Below, piece after piece: positions 34,676 to 46,968 of a stretch of DNA of 64,000 nucleotides. The number at the start of each line of letters is the position of its first letter. The stretch's first letter is position 1. The stretch is from Hofstenia miamia (taxonomy: Eukaryota > Xenacoelomorpha > Acoela). The position numbers and the translations under genes were made by a program. The DNA lies in NCBI GenBank assembly GCA_004352715.1, contig SCFE01000007.1, forward strand, positions 2,150,511-2,214,510. Reading direction: 5' to 3'. Under the pieces are notes generated by a model. That model made no database searches. It was not told the origin of the DNA and was given only the letters and a program-made list of their open reading frames with translations.

Positions 34676-37600
34676 TTCCGCTTTTTGCTATGGAGATTTT
34701 CTATGATAAAATTTTCATAGTCTAATTTAGTTTATTTTTTAGTTTATTTTCTATGGTTTGCTTCTTAGCAACCGGATGAAGACAATTAAATCAAAGGTTT
34801 CGAAGTTTCAGAAAAGGTTGACCGTTGTATGTCTTACTACAAATTCAATTTACTTCTTTTTAAGCAGTCCTCTTCTTCTACAAAAAACACTCAAGCTTTT
34901 TCATGCAACTAAGGTATGCTCTACGACACATTTCAAAAACCTTTTTAATAATTTATTAATTAAAATCGTGTAAAAGCATTATTTTCTTCTATTTAAATTT
35001 GTATAATTTGCTTAATTTTTGAATTAAGCAGTACAAATCAACTATGCTTGATAACGTAGTGAAATCAATCAATACCTGTAAATTAGCCTTGAACTGTTCA
35101 GGGATTTTTGAAATTTTTTCATGAATATATAAAATTTTTTAACAGCTAACGATGGTTTGGTTTTTTTGTACATTAGAGCTCTTAATTCGTCAACAGTTTT
35201 GAAAGATTTATATGAAAATTGTTGATATTTATTGACATTTCGTAAAAATCATAGAAATATAATATTTTAAAGTTTCAACATAATTTAACTACAGCAACCT
35301 GAAATATTGTTATATACTACTTAAAGACGGTTTGAGGTACATTTTGCTCCCCAGATATTCTAACTAAATAGATTGACTTTGTCTTTGCAAAAATGGAGTG
35401 CACTGCACAATATTTTAAGTTAAATTGTAAAAACAGATAGCCTAGTCTAGGAACGCAATCTAGAATGAATGACTTCATGGCCTTCTATGTAGTAGGCCTT
35501 AGTAGTCGACAAATTCTATCAACAAAATTTAACTATATTTGAAGACATATTCAAAGCTTAATGATAGAGAGCTTGCAAATGGTAATGCTAATTATGGAAT
35601 TGCTAAAACAAAATTTTATGTACTGATGCTTCAAAATGAACAACATATTAGAACATTTTGGCAAAAAAAATTGTTCGCAAAAGTTGTTGTAGGCAGATGT
35701 TCAACAGTAACATGACATTTCGAAAAGTAAGTAGCTTTTTTGCATTTTACGAGAATACATTTGGTATTATGAAATGGACACATGTATTTCAGATAGAAAG
35801 TCATTAATGAGACAAAGTTAGCCTGAAAGTTTTGCTTTGCAATTATGGATAAGATGTGGTCTGGACCACTATTCATTTTAATGGCTAGATTCGGCAAAAT
35901 AATGCTCAAATAATTAGATTAATATGATGAGGTAAGGATTTAAAACAGAATTATTGGTAGGTAATAATTGAATTTTACATTCCACTTTACAGTGTAAATT
36001 GGGGGAATTTCTTTGTATGAAGGGTAAATGGAATATTTCCATATATCTTTAAGGCCAGCGTCGCCTAGCACACTCATTTTTATAGGAAAATGTGTAGGAG
36101 GGCTTGAAAAATTTGAAAAACCTTATTCCATTCATTCAAACCAACTAAGAATGATTAGATTTTCCGTCATTATCAGAAGCATAACATATGAAAAAAAGAA
36201 ATACTTTGACTTTTACAATGAGTAATCAAACGATTTTTTTAAATAAGTAAAAATCTTAAAGCATTTTTATTTGTTTTACAAGGAGCTTTATGGTTATTTA
36301 TGATTAGATTCCAAGAGAATTGCTAAATGATAAATCTGGCGTAGCCTTCTTTTGCAATTAAACTACTTAAAAAATTTAAGAAAATCCTCAAATTTTCCAT
36401 GCCCAAGCCATAAAATGTCTGCTGGTTTGGTCCAACTACCAAATAACCAGAGAAAACTTACAACATTATGAATCTTCTAATAGGAAGCAAGACTTTGGTG
36501 AAAGTGCCACCAAGAATATCTACAAAATCATGAAAAATATCATATTTTTAAACTCATTAACTAAAAAGCATTATTTTCTTCTATTTAAATTTGTATAATT
36601 TGCTTAATTTTTGAATTAAGCAGTACAAATCAACTATGCTTGATAACGTAGTGAAATCAATCAATACCTGTAAATTAGCCTTGAACTGTTCAGGGATTTT
36701 TGAAATTTTTTCATGAATATATAAAATTTTTTAACAGCTAACGATGGTTTGGTTTTTTTGTACATTAGAGCTCTTAATTCGTCAACAGTTTTGAAAGATT
36801 TATATGAAAATTGTTGATATTTATTGACATTTCGTAAAAATCATAGAAATATAATATTTTAAAGTTTCAACATAATTTAACTACAGCAACCTGAAATATT
36901 GTTATATACTACTTAAAGACGGTTTGAGGTACATTTTGCTCCCCAGATATTCTAACTAAATAGATTGACTTTGTCTTTGCAAAAATGGAGTGCACTGCAC
37001 AATATTTTAAGTTAAATTGTAAAAACAGATAGCCTAGTCTAGGAACGCAATCTAGAATGAATGACTTCATGGCCTTCTATATAGTAGGCCTTAGTAGTCG
37101 ACAAATTCTATCAACAAAATTTAACTATATTTGAAGACATATTCAAAGCTTAATGATAGAGAGCTTGCAAATGGTAATGCTAATTATGGAATTGCTAAAA
37201 CAAAATTTTATGTACTGATGCTTCAAAATGAACAACATATTAGAACATTTTGGCAAAAAAAATTGTTCGCAAAAGTTGTTGTAGGCAGATGTTCAACAGT
37301 AACATGACATTTCGAAAAGTAAGTAGCTTTTTTGCATTTTACGAGAATACATTTGGTATTATGAAATGGACACATGTATTTCAGATAGAAAGTCATTAAT
37401 GAGACAAAGTTAGCTTGAAAGTTTTGATTTGCAATTATGGATAAGATGTGGTCTGGACCACTATTCATTTTAATGGCTAGATTCGGCAAAATAATGCTCA
37501 AATAATTAGATTAATATGATGAGGTAAGGATTTAAAACAGAATTATTGGTAGGTAATAATTGAATTTTACATTCCACTGTACAGTGTAAATTGGGGGAAT

Positions 37601-40600
37601 TTCTTTGTATGAAGGGTAAATGGAATATTTCCATATATCTTTAAGGCCAGCGTCGCCTAGCACACTCATTTTTATAGGAAAATGTGTAGGAGGGCTTGAA
37701 AAATTTGAAAAACCTTATTCCATTCATTCAAACCAACTAAGAATGATTAGATTTTCCGTCATTATCAGAAGCATAACATATGAAAAAAAGCAATACTTTG
37801 ACTTTTACAATGAGTAATCAAACGATTTTTTTAAATAAGTAAAAATCTTAAAGCATTTATATTTGTTTTACAAGGAGCTTTATGGTTATTTATGATTAGA
37901 TTCCAAGAGAATTGCTAAATGATAAATCTGGCGTAGCCTTCTTTTGCAATTAAACTACTTAAAAAATTTAAGAAAATCCTCAAATTTTCCATGCCCAAGC
38001 CATAAAATGTCTGCTGGTTTGGTCCAACTACCAAATAACCAGAGAAAACTTACAACATTATGAATCTTCTAATAGGAAGCAAGACTTTGTTGAAAGTGCC
38101 ACCAAGAATATCTACAAAATCATGAAAAATATCATATTTTTAAACTCATCAACTACTCATGATCATTATATCTTAGACACTGATGCCAGTGCAGTTACCA
38201 TTGGAGTCACACGGATCCAACTAGAAAATGCTAAAGAAATGCCAAAACAATGCTTCTCACATATATTATGCTCCTCCAAACAACACCATGGTGCCAAAAA
38301 CTTTGAGATGCTAGCTTTTATTGAATCCCTAAAAACATTTCACCACTTCTTAGTCAGGGAAAAAAACTTTACTATTTGTGCAGATAACAGCAGCCTCTGT
38401 TGTCTAAAAAAATCCGGAAATCACAGCACAAGGATTGCTCACTGGATAGAATACCTGAACTATTTCTTCTCCACAAACAAGCACCAAAAAAGATGTCTCC
38501 ATAGTAAAGCTGATATTTTGGCAGCACTGTCTCAGTACCAAAGAGAACTAAATTTTAATTTAATATCTTGTTGCAGTATGTACAACTGCCTGATATCAAT
38601 GCAGATAAAGGAGGAAAACTAATACTGCCACTACTCTTCATCATGATTACAAAAGAAATCAACAAAGCATCCTAAAACAAATTGAAAAAGAAAAAAACAA
38701 AAATGCAACACTTGATGCCATTGCCTCTGAATACTTTAACAAGCATAAATAGGGAATCATTGAATGTGGAAATCTATGGACTACACCAAAAAACCACAAC
38801 ACATTAACAGAGTAGTACAAATATGATGTTAGTAAAAATTACACTACAGCTATCCCTTGAGATAAGTGGTTTTAAGTTCTGTGAGTTTCAATTTATGTGG
38901 CAAAAATATAAGCAATAATCCTTCAAGTTATGCGTGGAGAAATTCAGGTTGTGTGATTTTTAAATTAAATAAAAAAATTATTTCAAAATGCTAAATTTGA
39001 GTCTAAGCATGTTTAATTAGCGTCACAAGCCAAAGGTTTGAGAGAAAGCCCTCTAAACAAAGGGGAGATGGCAGGTTGCTCTTTTTGCAACCAAAAAGTG
39101 TACATGTACTAGATTATTACTATTATAAGATAAATAAAGCATCAATAGTGAGAATAACAAAAACTAAATTAAAGAACACAGTTTAAAAACTTCAAATGTG
39201 TCGTAATCTATTTACCCACCTAATCAACATCATTCTAATTATAATACTGTACATAGAGAGACTCTGTGAGTCCATATTTGCTCTGTGATAGTGCTGAGTG
39301 TTGATCTTGGATTCCATTACTTCTTAGCTATTTACAAGAGTGGATGCTTTTGAATTTTTCCCAATTAACTCTTGATAAATTGTTTTGTAGAAATGAATAA
39401 GTTTTAAATTGGTTTTATATAATTACTTTTATAGTAATAGTGCATACCAAGTTTAAAGTAGTGTAATAATATATTTTTCAATTGATATGATAGAAATCTT
39501 GGCATAATTGATTCTTCTACTATTGGTTATTATATTCAAGTTATGTGATTTCTAGATCTACAGTAGTAGTGAGGGATTAATTAGCCACATATCTTGAAAG
39601 ATAGCTGTACATGGCTATTTTGTAACTACTAATCTTTGTAAAACTAATGATGATGTAATTAACAAATGTCAAACCTGTGTCTTACATATTAAAAAACCTT
39701 GTTCCATAGACTTAACCTAAATGCATTTTGTGGGCAGGGATTCAAATCTATAATCATTCTCACCATGGAATTGCAACCACTGCCTTGCATGAAATGCTTA
39801 GCTATGTATTTTGTATTAAATCAAACTGTAACAAGATAGCAAGAGTATTCCAAAGAATTTATTTCATCACTAATTTTTTCTCTTCATTAATATTTATACA
39901 AATTTGATCAGAACATGTTTACTATAATTGTAAATGCAAAACAAGTACCTGTTACCTATTAATTTGCTGTAATCCATGTCTTGTCTGCATGGCTCAATCA
40001 AGCTAACTAAAATTAATGAGGAAAACGTTGTCCTAATATTTTTGTTAAACAGTTTGGCAACAGCAATTGTTTGTACTAAAATTGTTGCATCACATTATGA
40101 CTAAATTTGCTCAATACTGAAATGACTCTCTCACTCTGATTTGTAAGCCTATGCTCATACTTTTCATTTCTTTAACACCAGATTTTGCAATCACATATGC
40201 TAAAACATTTAAATTTTAGGTTAATTGAACTATTTGTTAAACCTAGATGTTAATCATATGTTTGAGAAAATAAAAGTATACATATTTTGTAATCTTAAAG
40301 TATTTTCTATCTATATTAAAGTGTACCATACTATAGTTGAACTTCTAATTGTTGAAAACTTTTAGGTTTTACAACAACTTTATGAACAAAGATACAACAA
40401 TGACAGTTACTCATGTTGGTATTGTCTATTGTTTCAAGATGGTGGACTGTATTATGAAAATTATTCACATGAATTTTATTACATTCGTTGGACTGATCCA
40501 TTAAGATTCCTGTGTAGAAATGCAGAAAGCATTTACAATTTTGCAAGTGTCTTAAATCCTGTTGTCTTCATAATCCTCTTTAAGAAATTTCTAATGAAAA

Positions 40601-40629
40601 AACTTAAGAAATTTTACCTATCATTTTAA
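23846..40629 (+). CDS. Class A (rhodopsin-like) G-protein-coupled receptor gene, six coding exons, orphan
   Basis: Joining 23846-24214, 25392-25645, 34154-34210, 34346-34616, 34743-34913 and 40366-40629 gives 461 residues with all seven helices. Landmarks fall at class A spacing: N1.50 at N93; D2.50 at D122 in LASIAD; C3.25 at C165 exactly 25 residues before R3.50 in ERY (189-191); the ECL2 cysteine at C269; P5.50 at P313 and Y5.58 at Y321; P6.50 at P360; NPVVF (438-442) for NPxxY; and a basic helix 8. Oddities: the TM6 toggle tryptophan is Ser, the NPxxY tyrosine is Phe, and ICL2 is long. Ligand unknown; peptide-receptor-like, but I do not assign a subfamily. The N-terminal region may extend upstream: the first exon is open back to an acceptor at 23832-23833. 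Introns reach 8.5 kb and are full of transposons, yet all exons are intact. Confidence 0.85.
24215..25391. other. GPCR intron 1
   Basis: GTAAGC donor and T-rich acceptor ending in TTTTAG (25386-25391). No other feature recognised. Confidence 0.75.
25392..25645 (+). CDS. GPCR exon 2: rest of TM2, ECL1, TM3 with ERY
   Basis: Residues 124 to the first two bases of codon 208. Carries C165 (3.25) and E-R-Y 189-191. Acceptor AG at 25390-25391, donor GTATGA at 25646, phase 2. Confidence 0.88.
27922..28212. repeat. Tandem duplication, 145-bp unit
   Basis: Two adjacent copies (27922-28066 and 28067-28212) start at GTAACTGTGGGTATCCGTGC with a few substitutions between them. The equivalent place in the other composite copy (55593-55738) has one unit, so the duplication is specific to this copy. 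Confidence 0.92.
28314..29029 (-). pseudogene. Tc1-like transposon remnant with N-terminal half of a transposase
   Basis: On the minus strand, 28708 to about 28520 reads a helix-turn-helix with EGISQRNIARLVE, a stop, then PRSTVGDIIKHF. A second block follows at about 28440-28370 with RTVRNILKKY and VAPRKPF, the standard Tc1 linker region. Stops interrupt it. The transposon's terminus is at 29029 (ends in TACTGTA). The catalytic half and the other terminus are missing at a breakpoint near 28313, but are present in the second copy (55916-57502). Confidence 0.8.
30405..30577. repeat. Internal direct repeat of the insertion, unit 1
   Basis: 173 bp repeated almost exactly at 30791-30963 (offset 386). 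Confidence 0.93.
30791..30963. repeat. Internal direct repeat of the insertion, unit 2
   Basis: Second unit of the repeat at 30405-30577, differing at a handful of positions near its end. Confidence 0.93.
33410..33765 (-). mobile_element. LINE reverse-transcriptase fragment, copy 1
   Basis: Nearly identical to 62655-63002, where the minus strand reads a LINE RT (see that entry). Here it is flanked by different sequence at both ends: the downstream RT part seen at 62400-62655 is missing. It lies 388 bp upstream of GPCR exon 3. Confidence 0.65.
34010..34113. mobile_element. Possible hAT-type terminus
   Basis: A CCGG-rich patch with repeated GGATACTGGATATCCGGATC-type motifs ends in a stretch whose complement reads GGATGTGCCGAAATCC, the style of several hAT ends. 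No mate terminus or target duplication found. It ends 40 bp before GPCR exon 3. Confidence 0.3.
34154..34210 (+). CDS. GPCR exon 3: intracellular loop 2 microexon
   Basis: 57 nt encoding FFKFANRLEMWEASAHIK between the shared codons at both borders. Acceptor CCCCAATAG. The donor AAAAAG|GTCACC is weak, but it is the only one that keeps phase 2 with the next exon; the stronger-looking GTATGC at 34221 would put a stop in frame. Confidence 0.6.
34346..34616 (+). CDS. GPCR exon 4: TM4, ECL2, TM5
   Basis: Residues 228-317. TM4 HVLITVLTSLTLLLSVWVTV, the ECL2 cysteine C269, and TM5 ending at P313-T-I-S-Q317. The donor GTTTGT at 34617 was chosen rather than reading to the TAA at 34641-34643, because joining to 34743 places Tyr exactly eight residues after P5.50, as in class A receptors. 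Confidence 0.8.
34645..34669. repeat. (TA)n microsatellite
   Basis: About 25 bp, in GPCR intron 4. Confidence 0.95.
34743..34913 (+). CDS. GPCR exon 5: end of TM5, ICL3, TM6
   Basis: Residues 318-374. Starts FIFYGLLLSN; basic ICL3; TM6 around 343-367 with FFLSSP360 where most receptors have C-W-x-P. Acceptor AG 34741-34742, donor GTATGC at 34914, phase 0 on both sides. Confidence 0.85.
34972..36563. repeat. 1592-bp tandem duplication, copy 1
   Basis: Aligned base for base with 36564-38155 (constant offset 1592). I count about 8 differences (for example near 35490, 35824-35839, 35990, 36200, 36266, 36496 and 36558), so about 99.5 percent identity with no indel noticed. Begins 58 bp after GPCR exon 5. 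Confidence 0.97.
36564..38155. repeat. 1592-bp tandem duplication, copy 2
   Basis: Second unit. Its last bases lie inside the start of the Ty3/gypsy-derived frame at 38122, so the duplicated unit includes a few codons of that element. Confidence 0.97.
38122..38622 (+). pseudogene. Ty3/gypsy retrotransposon RNase H domain fragment
   Basis: The 166-codon open frame reads YILDTDASAVTIGVTRIQ near its start, which is the first catalytic Asp region of gypsy RNase H (F-I-L-x-T-D-A-S). Next come FEMLAFIESLKTFHHFL (the Glu helix) and FTICADNSSL (the second Asp, T-D-H/N region). About 30 codons further on it has SKADILAALSQYQ, resembling the N-x-x-A-D-x-L-S-R end. Beyond the stop, frame-changed pieces continue to about 38800, including ATLDAIASEYFN. 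No integrase or reverse transcriptase is present here. It lies in the last GPCR intron and resembles the fragment at 1-755. Confidence 0.8.
38623..40365. other. Rest of GPCR intron 5
   Basis: Decayed retrotransposon sequence to about 38800. A purine run AAAGGGGAGA followed by TG at 39059-39070 resembles a polypurine tract next to an LTR start, but no second LTR was found. A segment at about 39780-40050 is a diverged relative of 21970-22230. Confidence 0.45.
40366..40629 (+). CDS. GPCR exon 6: ECL3, TM7, helix 8, stop
   Basis: Residues 375-461. A long Tyr-rich ECL3 (about 375-420), TM7 with NPVVF at 438-442, then basic KKFLMKKLKKF and TAA at 40627-40629. Acceptor TTTTAG at 40360-40365, phase 0. 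Confidence 0.87.
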   Translation, partial: VLQQLYEQRYNNDSYSCWYCLLFQDGGLYYENYSHEFYYIRWTDPLRFLCRNAESIYNFASVLNPVVFIILFKKFLMKKLKKFYLSF

Positions 40630-43089
40630 GTGTGTTAACTGTATTGTATTGAAATGTGTATTATGCTTCTTATCCTATAATCATATTGGCTTAAATATAG
40701 ATTTGTCCTTTTTTGCATTATATGTTATACATAAGGCTTTATTAATATTGGTAATTGGATTATCAGATGAAAGTGCACTTGCACTCCATCACCACTCTTC
40801 ATTGAAGAACTCCTTGTTATGGGAATACATCATACTGGAGAGTAGTGTAGTTAACCATTATTAAATGATAAAGTATTTATTTAATTATTGAGCTCATTTT
40901 GCTGATTTGATAGTCTGCAACTAATCAAAGTAGTTAAATTGCTTGTTTTGATCATTAGCATTGCTATTTTCAGAAATTCGTGTTTTGTTTACTTTTCAAA
41001 CATTTTGAGAGAATTTTGCTAGAATTGCATGCTCATCAAATCAACAACTCTGAAGTATAAACCAGAAAAACAACTATGTGCAACTGGCATACTGCCACAA
41101 ATTACTTCATCAAATTGAGAAAATGTGCACCAATTGGACATGTAAACTAACCCATTAATAACTACAGAATTGTGGCTTCTGCTGTCAAAATTACATGCAG
41201 ATTATTTGCCAACCATAACTAACAAAACATATTTTGGAATCATTAAATCCCAATATTTTTCAAATAATTTTTTATACTATTGTATATAACATATGCCTTC
41301 CATTAAAGTTTGATTTCAATTTTCAAAAAGTATTATTTATTAATTTCTTATAGTCATTAAATGTGTGACAATGGTACAGTAATGGCATTACTGGATAGAT
41401 TTGCCATCTAGTGAATAAATTATTATTATAATGATTTGCAATTACACTTGCACCAAGGTGTCCAATCATTAGAATAATCAGCTATACAAATTTATAACTG
41501 TCCTCTTAACTCAACCAAATGATACCAATTTACGATTTAGAAATTAAAATATACTATTGGTCATCATCAGTGGACTACATGAGGAAAACACATGGTATTT
41601 GCAGCCTTTCCATTGATTATTGTGTACGCAACACAACATGTTCTGTCCCAAGATTTCTATTTTTCTTTTGATAGCAGAAATCTTGTCATTATATTACGTT
41701 TTTATTACAAACAAATTAGTAAACACATTGTTTCTATTTTTGCCATGTAATTAAGGAAATAAAACCTCACGAGTTATTATTATGAATGTTAACTTAATAC
41801 ATCCTTTGAGCTTGCATAAAAACAAATTGCTTCATATCTTAAAGAAAGAATATAGCCATTTGATGCCCGTAAGTGCTTCTGTTGAAAGACTTCAGCACAT
41901 GTTGGTCATCAGTGCATGTGTACGAAGAATTTTCTGACATGGGTGTTTGGATGACGTGAGTTACTTAAGGCTGAGTGAATGCCCGCGAAATCATTAAAAG
42001 CATTGATAAAATCTACCCTAGAATGAATTTCACTGCTTTGGTTTTCTAAAATTTATTTTCTTATCCAAATGTTTTTGATTTAACTAATCCAAAAAAATTT
42101 TGAAAATTTGACTGTGAAATATTCCACTGTATCCCCTGCCATGCACAAGTGTCTTCAGTCTATATGAAAAAAAATCACGTTCTGATTGCGCCTATTCTGC
42201 TTTAGCTGAATAGATAACATGATTGATAGCACAGAGATCCTCGAAATATAAGTCTTACAAGAGATTTTTCTTTTACCTTAAAAGGCCAAACGGTTTTTTC
42301 ACATTTAAAAGACTTTTCACCTATCCTCAATGGGAAAGAGCCTATTCACATATTAGGAGAGAAATCGAGAAGTGCTTTCAAATTGAGAATAGTGTAAAAA
42401 TTTTTCAGCTATAAGCGTGAATTTCACTTTAACATGAAGTACTTTAAAGTATTTAGGAAATATTTTATGCGAATTTCATATCTTAGCCCAAACTGACCTA
42501 ACCCTACAAATATTACAAATTATGCAAGAGCTTAATGATCAAATGCCTATTGACTAACTTTGCTTATTGTAATTATAATAAAAGTAAAGACTTGCTTGAC
42601 CACATATTTTCGTTCCCATTATCATACCATTGTCAATTTTTCAGTCGGTGTCCCACTCAGTGTCACGAGATTTGCTCCACAGATCTACTTCCTAGATCCA
42701 TAATGAAATTAAATGTGCTGAAATTTATCATTAGTAAGTTTTAAGACTCACTGGAAGATGTGCTGTGAACTGCACATCAGAAAAGGAGTTCTAATGAGAG
42801 CTGTCCAAATTGTAGCACAATTTCACAAATAAAATAACAAAGTTGATAAAATAAATAAAAAGCAAGATTATTTTATTATTGGCCTGATTTAAGAAATAGA
42901 TATGAACAATATGAATTTGATGATAAATGTCACTAAGACATCCCACAGTCATCCACAACAGACTAGAATTATAATAGAAATGCATTGCTTTTTACATATT
43001 CCATGTTATGGGTGTATCTATCATATTTCTAGATATTAATATTCTAGATTTATCATATTAAGAAACTACCAGAAAATAGTGCCTCATCC

Positions 43090-43090
<1 letters not shown>
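40630..43090. other. Noncoding downstream of the GPCR gene
   Basis: No further exon recognised. Small open frames (for example around 42223-42414 and 42535-42744) match nothing I know. Confidence 0.5.

Positions 43091-43156
<66 letters not shown>
43091..43156. repeat. (TA)n microsatellite
   Basis: 66 bp of AT dinucleotides with a single C interruption. Confidence 0.97.
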
Positions 43157-43158
<2 letters not shown>

Positions 43159-44049
43159 TTTTGTTTTGAATAATTAGTGCAACTTTATAAGCATGATGTT
43201 GCTAACAGCAAAGCTTCATGTCATCTCTTAGAAGCAAATCATTCTTTAGTGATGTTGATATTAACCACATACTCGTTGGTTCAACAAAGTTTGCTTGAAT
43301 GTAACCTAATTCTATTCATATAAAAACAACTTTTGTTTTACTTTCATTGAATTTTGGCTTTACAAGATTTCTACTTAGTTAATTGTGATGTTTATCTGCA
43401 CCTTATTTTGTATAAATTCTAGGCATTTTAGGACTAAATATGGATTTGGAGATTGAGGATTAGCAGAAAATATGTGAAGGTTGGTTTGGTTAAAACAAAA
43501 GATTCTAAATGGCATCAGTAAGTTGTGCTGCTATGATTAGCAAAATCAATGAAATGGAAACTGCTATAAAATGGTTTCCTTTAGCTTTGATCTATTAATG
43601 ATTATTTTGATGCACTTCTGATTAACAGGATATTTAAGAAATTCTTCTAAATAGCTCAGAAGTTTGGAATAAAAATGTCTTTGGGAAATACTGTAATTTT
43701 TGGCAATAGGCACTATCAGCATAACATAAAGAAAAGCACAGTAAATACCTTTTGTAGATTAATTTAAATGAAAAGCCATTACAATTCAAGTTTGGACATA
43801 CTGATATCAGTTTCATATTAACAAATCAAGCAGCAATCAAGTACTTCTTAAGAACAAATATGTAAAAATATTAAACTATTGAAATTCAAGCGATTAAATT
43901 TATGGACTAGTTATTATAAACCAATGGATGACTACAGTAGCATTGTATTTAAGAAAAAATTTTTAGAAAGAATGTATTTATACTTAAAATATCAATGAGT
44001 TTCAACATATGTTCTTATAATAATGAAAATGTGTTCCCCATAAATATTT

Positions 44050-46968
44050 ATTTATAATTTCAATTTCCTCTTGTTACTATGATGGGTCACAACATATATA
44101 TGTATCTCTTTTGTCATACAAAATTAAATACTAAAACACAACATTCCATATATTTAACAATCTGATAATGTAACTCATTGCAGATTCATTTGATTTCACT
44201 TCATCATATTCTGCAGTGAAGGCTGTTGAACAATGAATTATGTTCCTGATCAAAACTTAATACAAACACCAATCAACTGCAAAATTATTTATAAATTTAA
44301 ATAGGAATTTTCATTAAATTTTTGCTAAGGAACATTATGAATTTTGGGATCTTGATTTTTTTAAAATTGGAAATCCAAATGTTTTATGAAAACATTTCAG
44401 CATCACAATTTTGAAATCAGGAAATCATATCTTTAGGAACAATAAATGTTCATCATATTTCTTAAGGAATGAATGCCTACATCTGAGTAGTTAAAATTTT
44501 CTTTACACATAAATAATTTAGAACATAACAATATTTACATTATCATTGGAATTGCAATATAGTAATCAAATATGTTAGTTCAAATTAATTTAATAATACA
44601 TTAATATTGCTTCAAAATATTACCTCATAGTCTTCATCTGATGTAGATACAATCTCATGATACATCTAAATATCTTTCAATGATTAACAATCATATTCTA
44701 TTGTAGCTATATGCTCATTTTTATTAATTTTCTAGTAATAGATTTTAGCACAATCTTTAATATGGAAATATATTGGAAAATGAACTATAAAAATAACTTA
44801 AAAGAAACATTGTGAATATTTTAGCAAGGAATGATTATATCTAAATAAATAATGCTTTCATTAACTTAAATTTTAGATAATAGTTTCCTGAATACATGGA
44901 TTTTTTGCCATCTGCATGTGTTCAATATTTCTCATTGCTTGCATTTAAGATTGATCCAAGTACAATCAGCTTAGAAAACTTAATGCAAATACTGGCAATA
45001 TGCATTACTTGATTATAATCAATCAATTGGTAATGGCATGCAAGATACCTTTGTAATAAATTGAAAGTGATCAACAATTTTTAAATTAAAATATATCTGA
45101 TTCTAAAAATATAGTATTTTTCATCTTAAATTCAACAATTTTGTGTTCCTAATTTATTCTAAAGTTCATTTTTTGCTAGTGCAAGCATGACTTTTGAAAA
45201 TTCTAATCACTATAGAATTAAAATCATGAATTTTAAACTAAAAAATTCAATATTTGAATAGGCAACATAAAATTTCCTTTGGTTGTTCAATGCTACTCAA
45301 CTTGTTGTACTTGTTCTATGTATTCTCAATATTTGCATATCTTTGCACAGCATTTGCTAATTAAGTAAATTTATATACTAATTGAATTCACAACCATTTT
45401 TAACACTGAGTTATAAGGGATTGGATAACTTAGGAAACAAGAAAGGCCTAGAGCATGAATAAGTCCAAGATTTTAGGTTTAGCCATTAGCTTGTTATGAT
45501 GGGGATAAAAGATCTCTACACTAGCATTCAGTTTCTTAATTGCCTAAAAATTCTTTTTGTTTTAATTACATTGTTCAAAGGTTTTCTTGTTAGTTTAAGA
45601 CTTACCTGTTAAAATAATAACAACTTTAGTAGTTTATTCATGCTTAGACATAGTTTACAACTGGAGTGTGAATTCTGTTTGTTTTCAAAACATTAATTGA
45701 AATTCTGTAAAGCAAAAATTGCCTGTTCATGAACTAAATGTTTATATAAAGAAAAGAAAAATTTGAAGGTAGCTAGTATACTATCATTCAACTTACAATT
45801 CAATATACCAAAAACACTAAAGGGATTAATTTGAATAGATTTCAAATAATCGGAGTTTTCATCAAAATCTGGTTCATATTTTACGTATTTTAGCACAAAC
45901 ATTCTCCATTACATAGTAAAACAATTTATGTTTTCCACTAACTAAGTTTATGATTAATGTGACCGAATTTATGTGGTAATTCAATGGTAAATTATCGATA
46001 AATAGCGAAAAGTGTTGAATTACTCTGTCTTCTACTATAATGAAAAAGTTTTGAAATTTTTTTTAAAAATTTTGATAGAAACAATAAGCTATGTTAATCA
46101 TCAGAACTGCAACCATATTTGGTTTTTGAAGAACAGCGCGGATGGCACTGCATGGCAATTTTTCAAAAATATTATTAGACACAACGTGGCGCAGTACATT
46201 TCCCAAGTATATAAAATGATTAAATCAAGTGTATTAGGTCTTATAAATCAACAAAAATGATAATATAGAAAATATATTAGCCGGAATCACATTTAGAACA
46301 TTATGAAAATAAAATTGTACAACGAATAATTGTGAGTTTCAGACGCTTGCACATTCCATAGATTTGGGTTAAGGCATGGAGTGGCATTTTATCTTAAGTT
46401 TGTCTCATTGAGATTAACGCGTATGGCCAATAATCTAGTGTCTAGGAAAGTGCAAACTTGCTAAGAGTTCAAATAGACATAATAAATTGTAGTTATTTCT
46501 GACAAGAAGCTATTGGTTTATTGATTGGCTTCATGAGGATGCCTTACTCTTACCTATATACTTAGGCATAAGATGTTTACATTTAAAAATATCAAATGCA
46601 TTCCCAATTTGCTGAACTTTACCAAAACCTTCAGATTGTATACAAATTCATTTATATTTTTTTGAAAAAAATAAATATATTTTATTTCAAAACTTTAAAA
46701 ATAAGATAAAAATAATGTTTAAACATTGTAAGGAAAATAAATTTAATTGAATGTTTCCTAAATAGTATTGATACTCAAATGGAAATTTTACAAAATAAAA
46801 ACAGAACTCCTTCCAAATAAATTGACAACTGGTATGTTAAGACTAAAAAGTCTTTTTGTAATGGGGATACCATCATTATAAAAAGATCTGAGTAAATTTA
46901 TTGTGACAGAAAAATAAATATACTATAACAAAAATTTTTCAAAATAAATAATTTGAATACATTTATTG

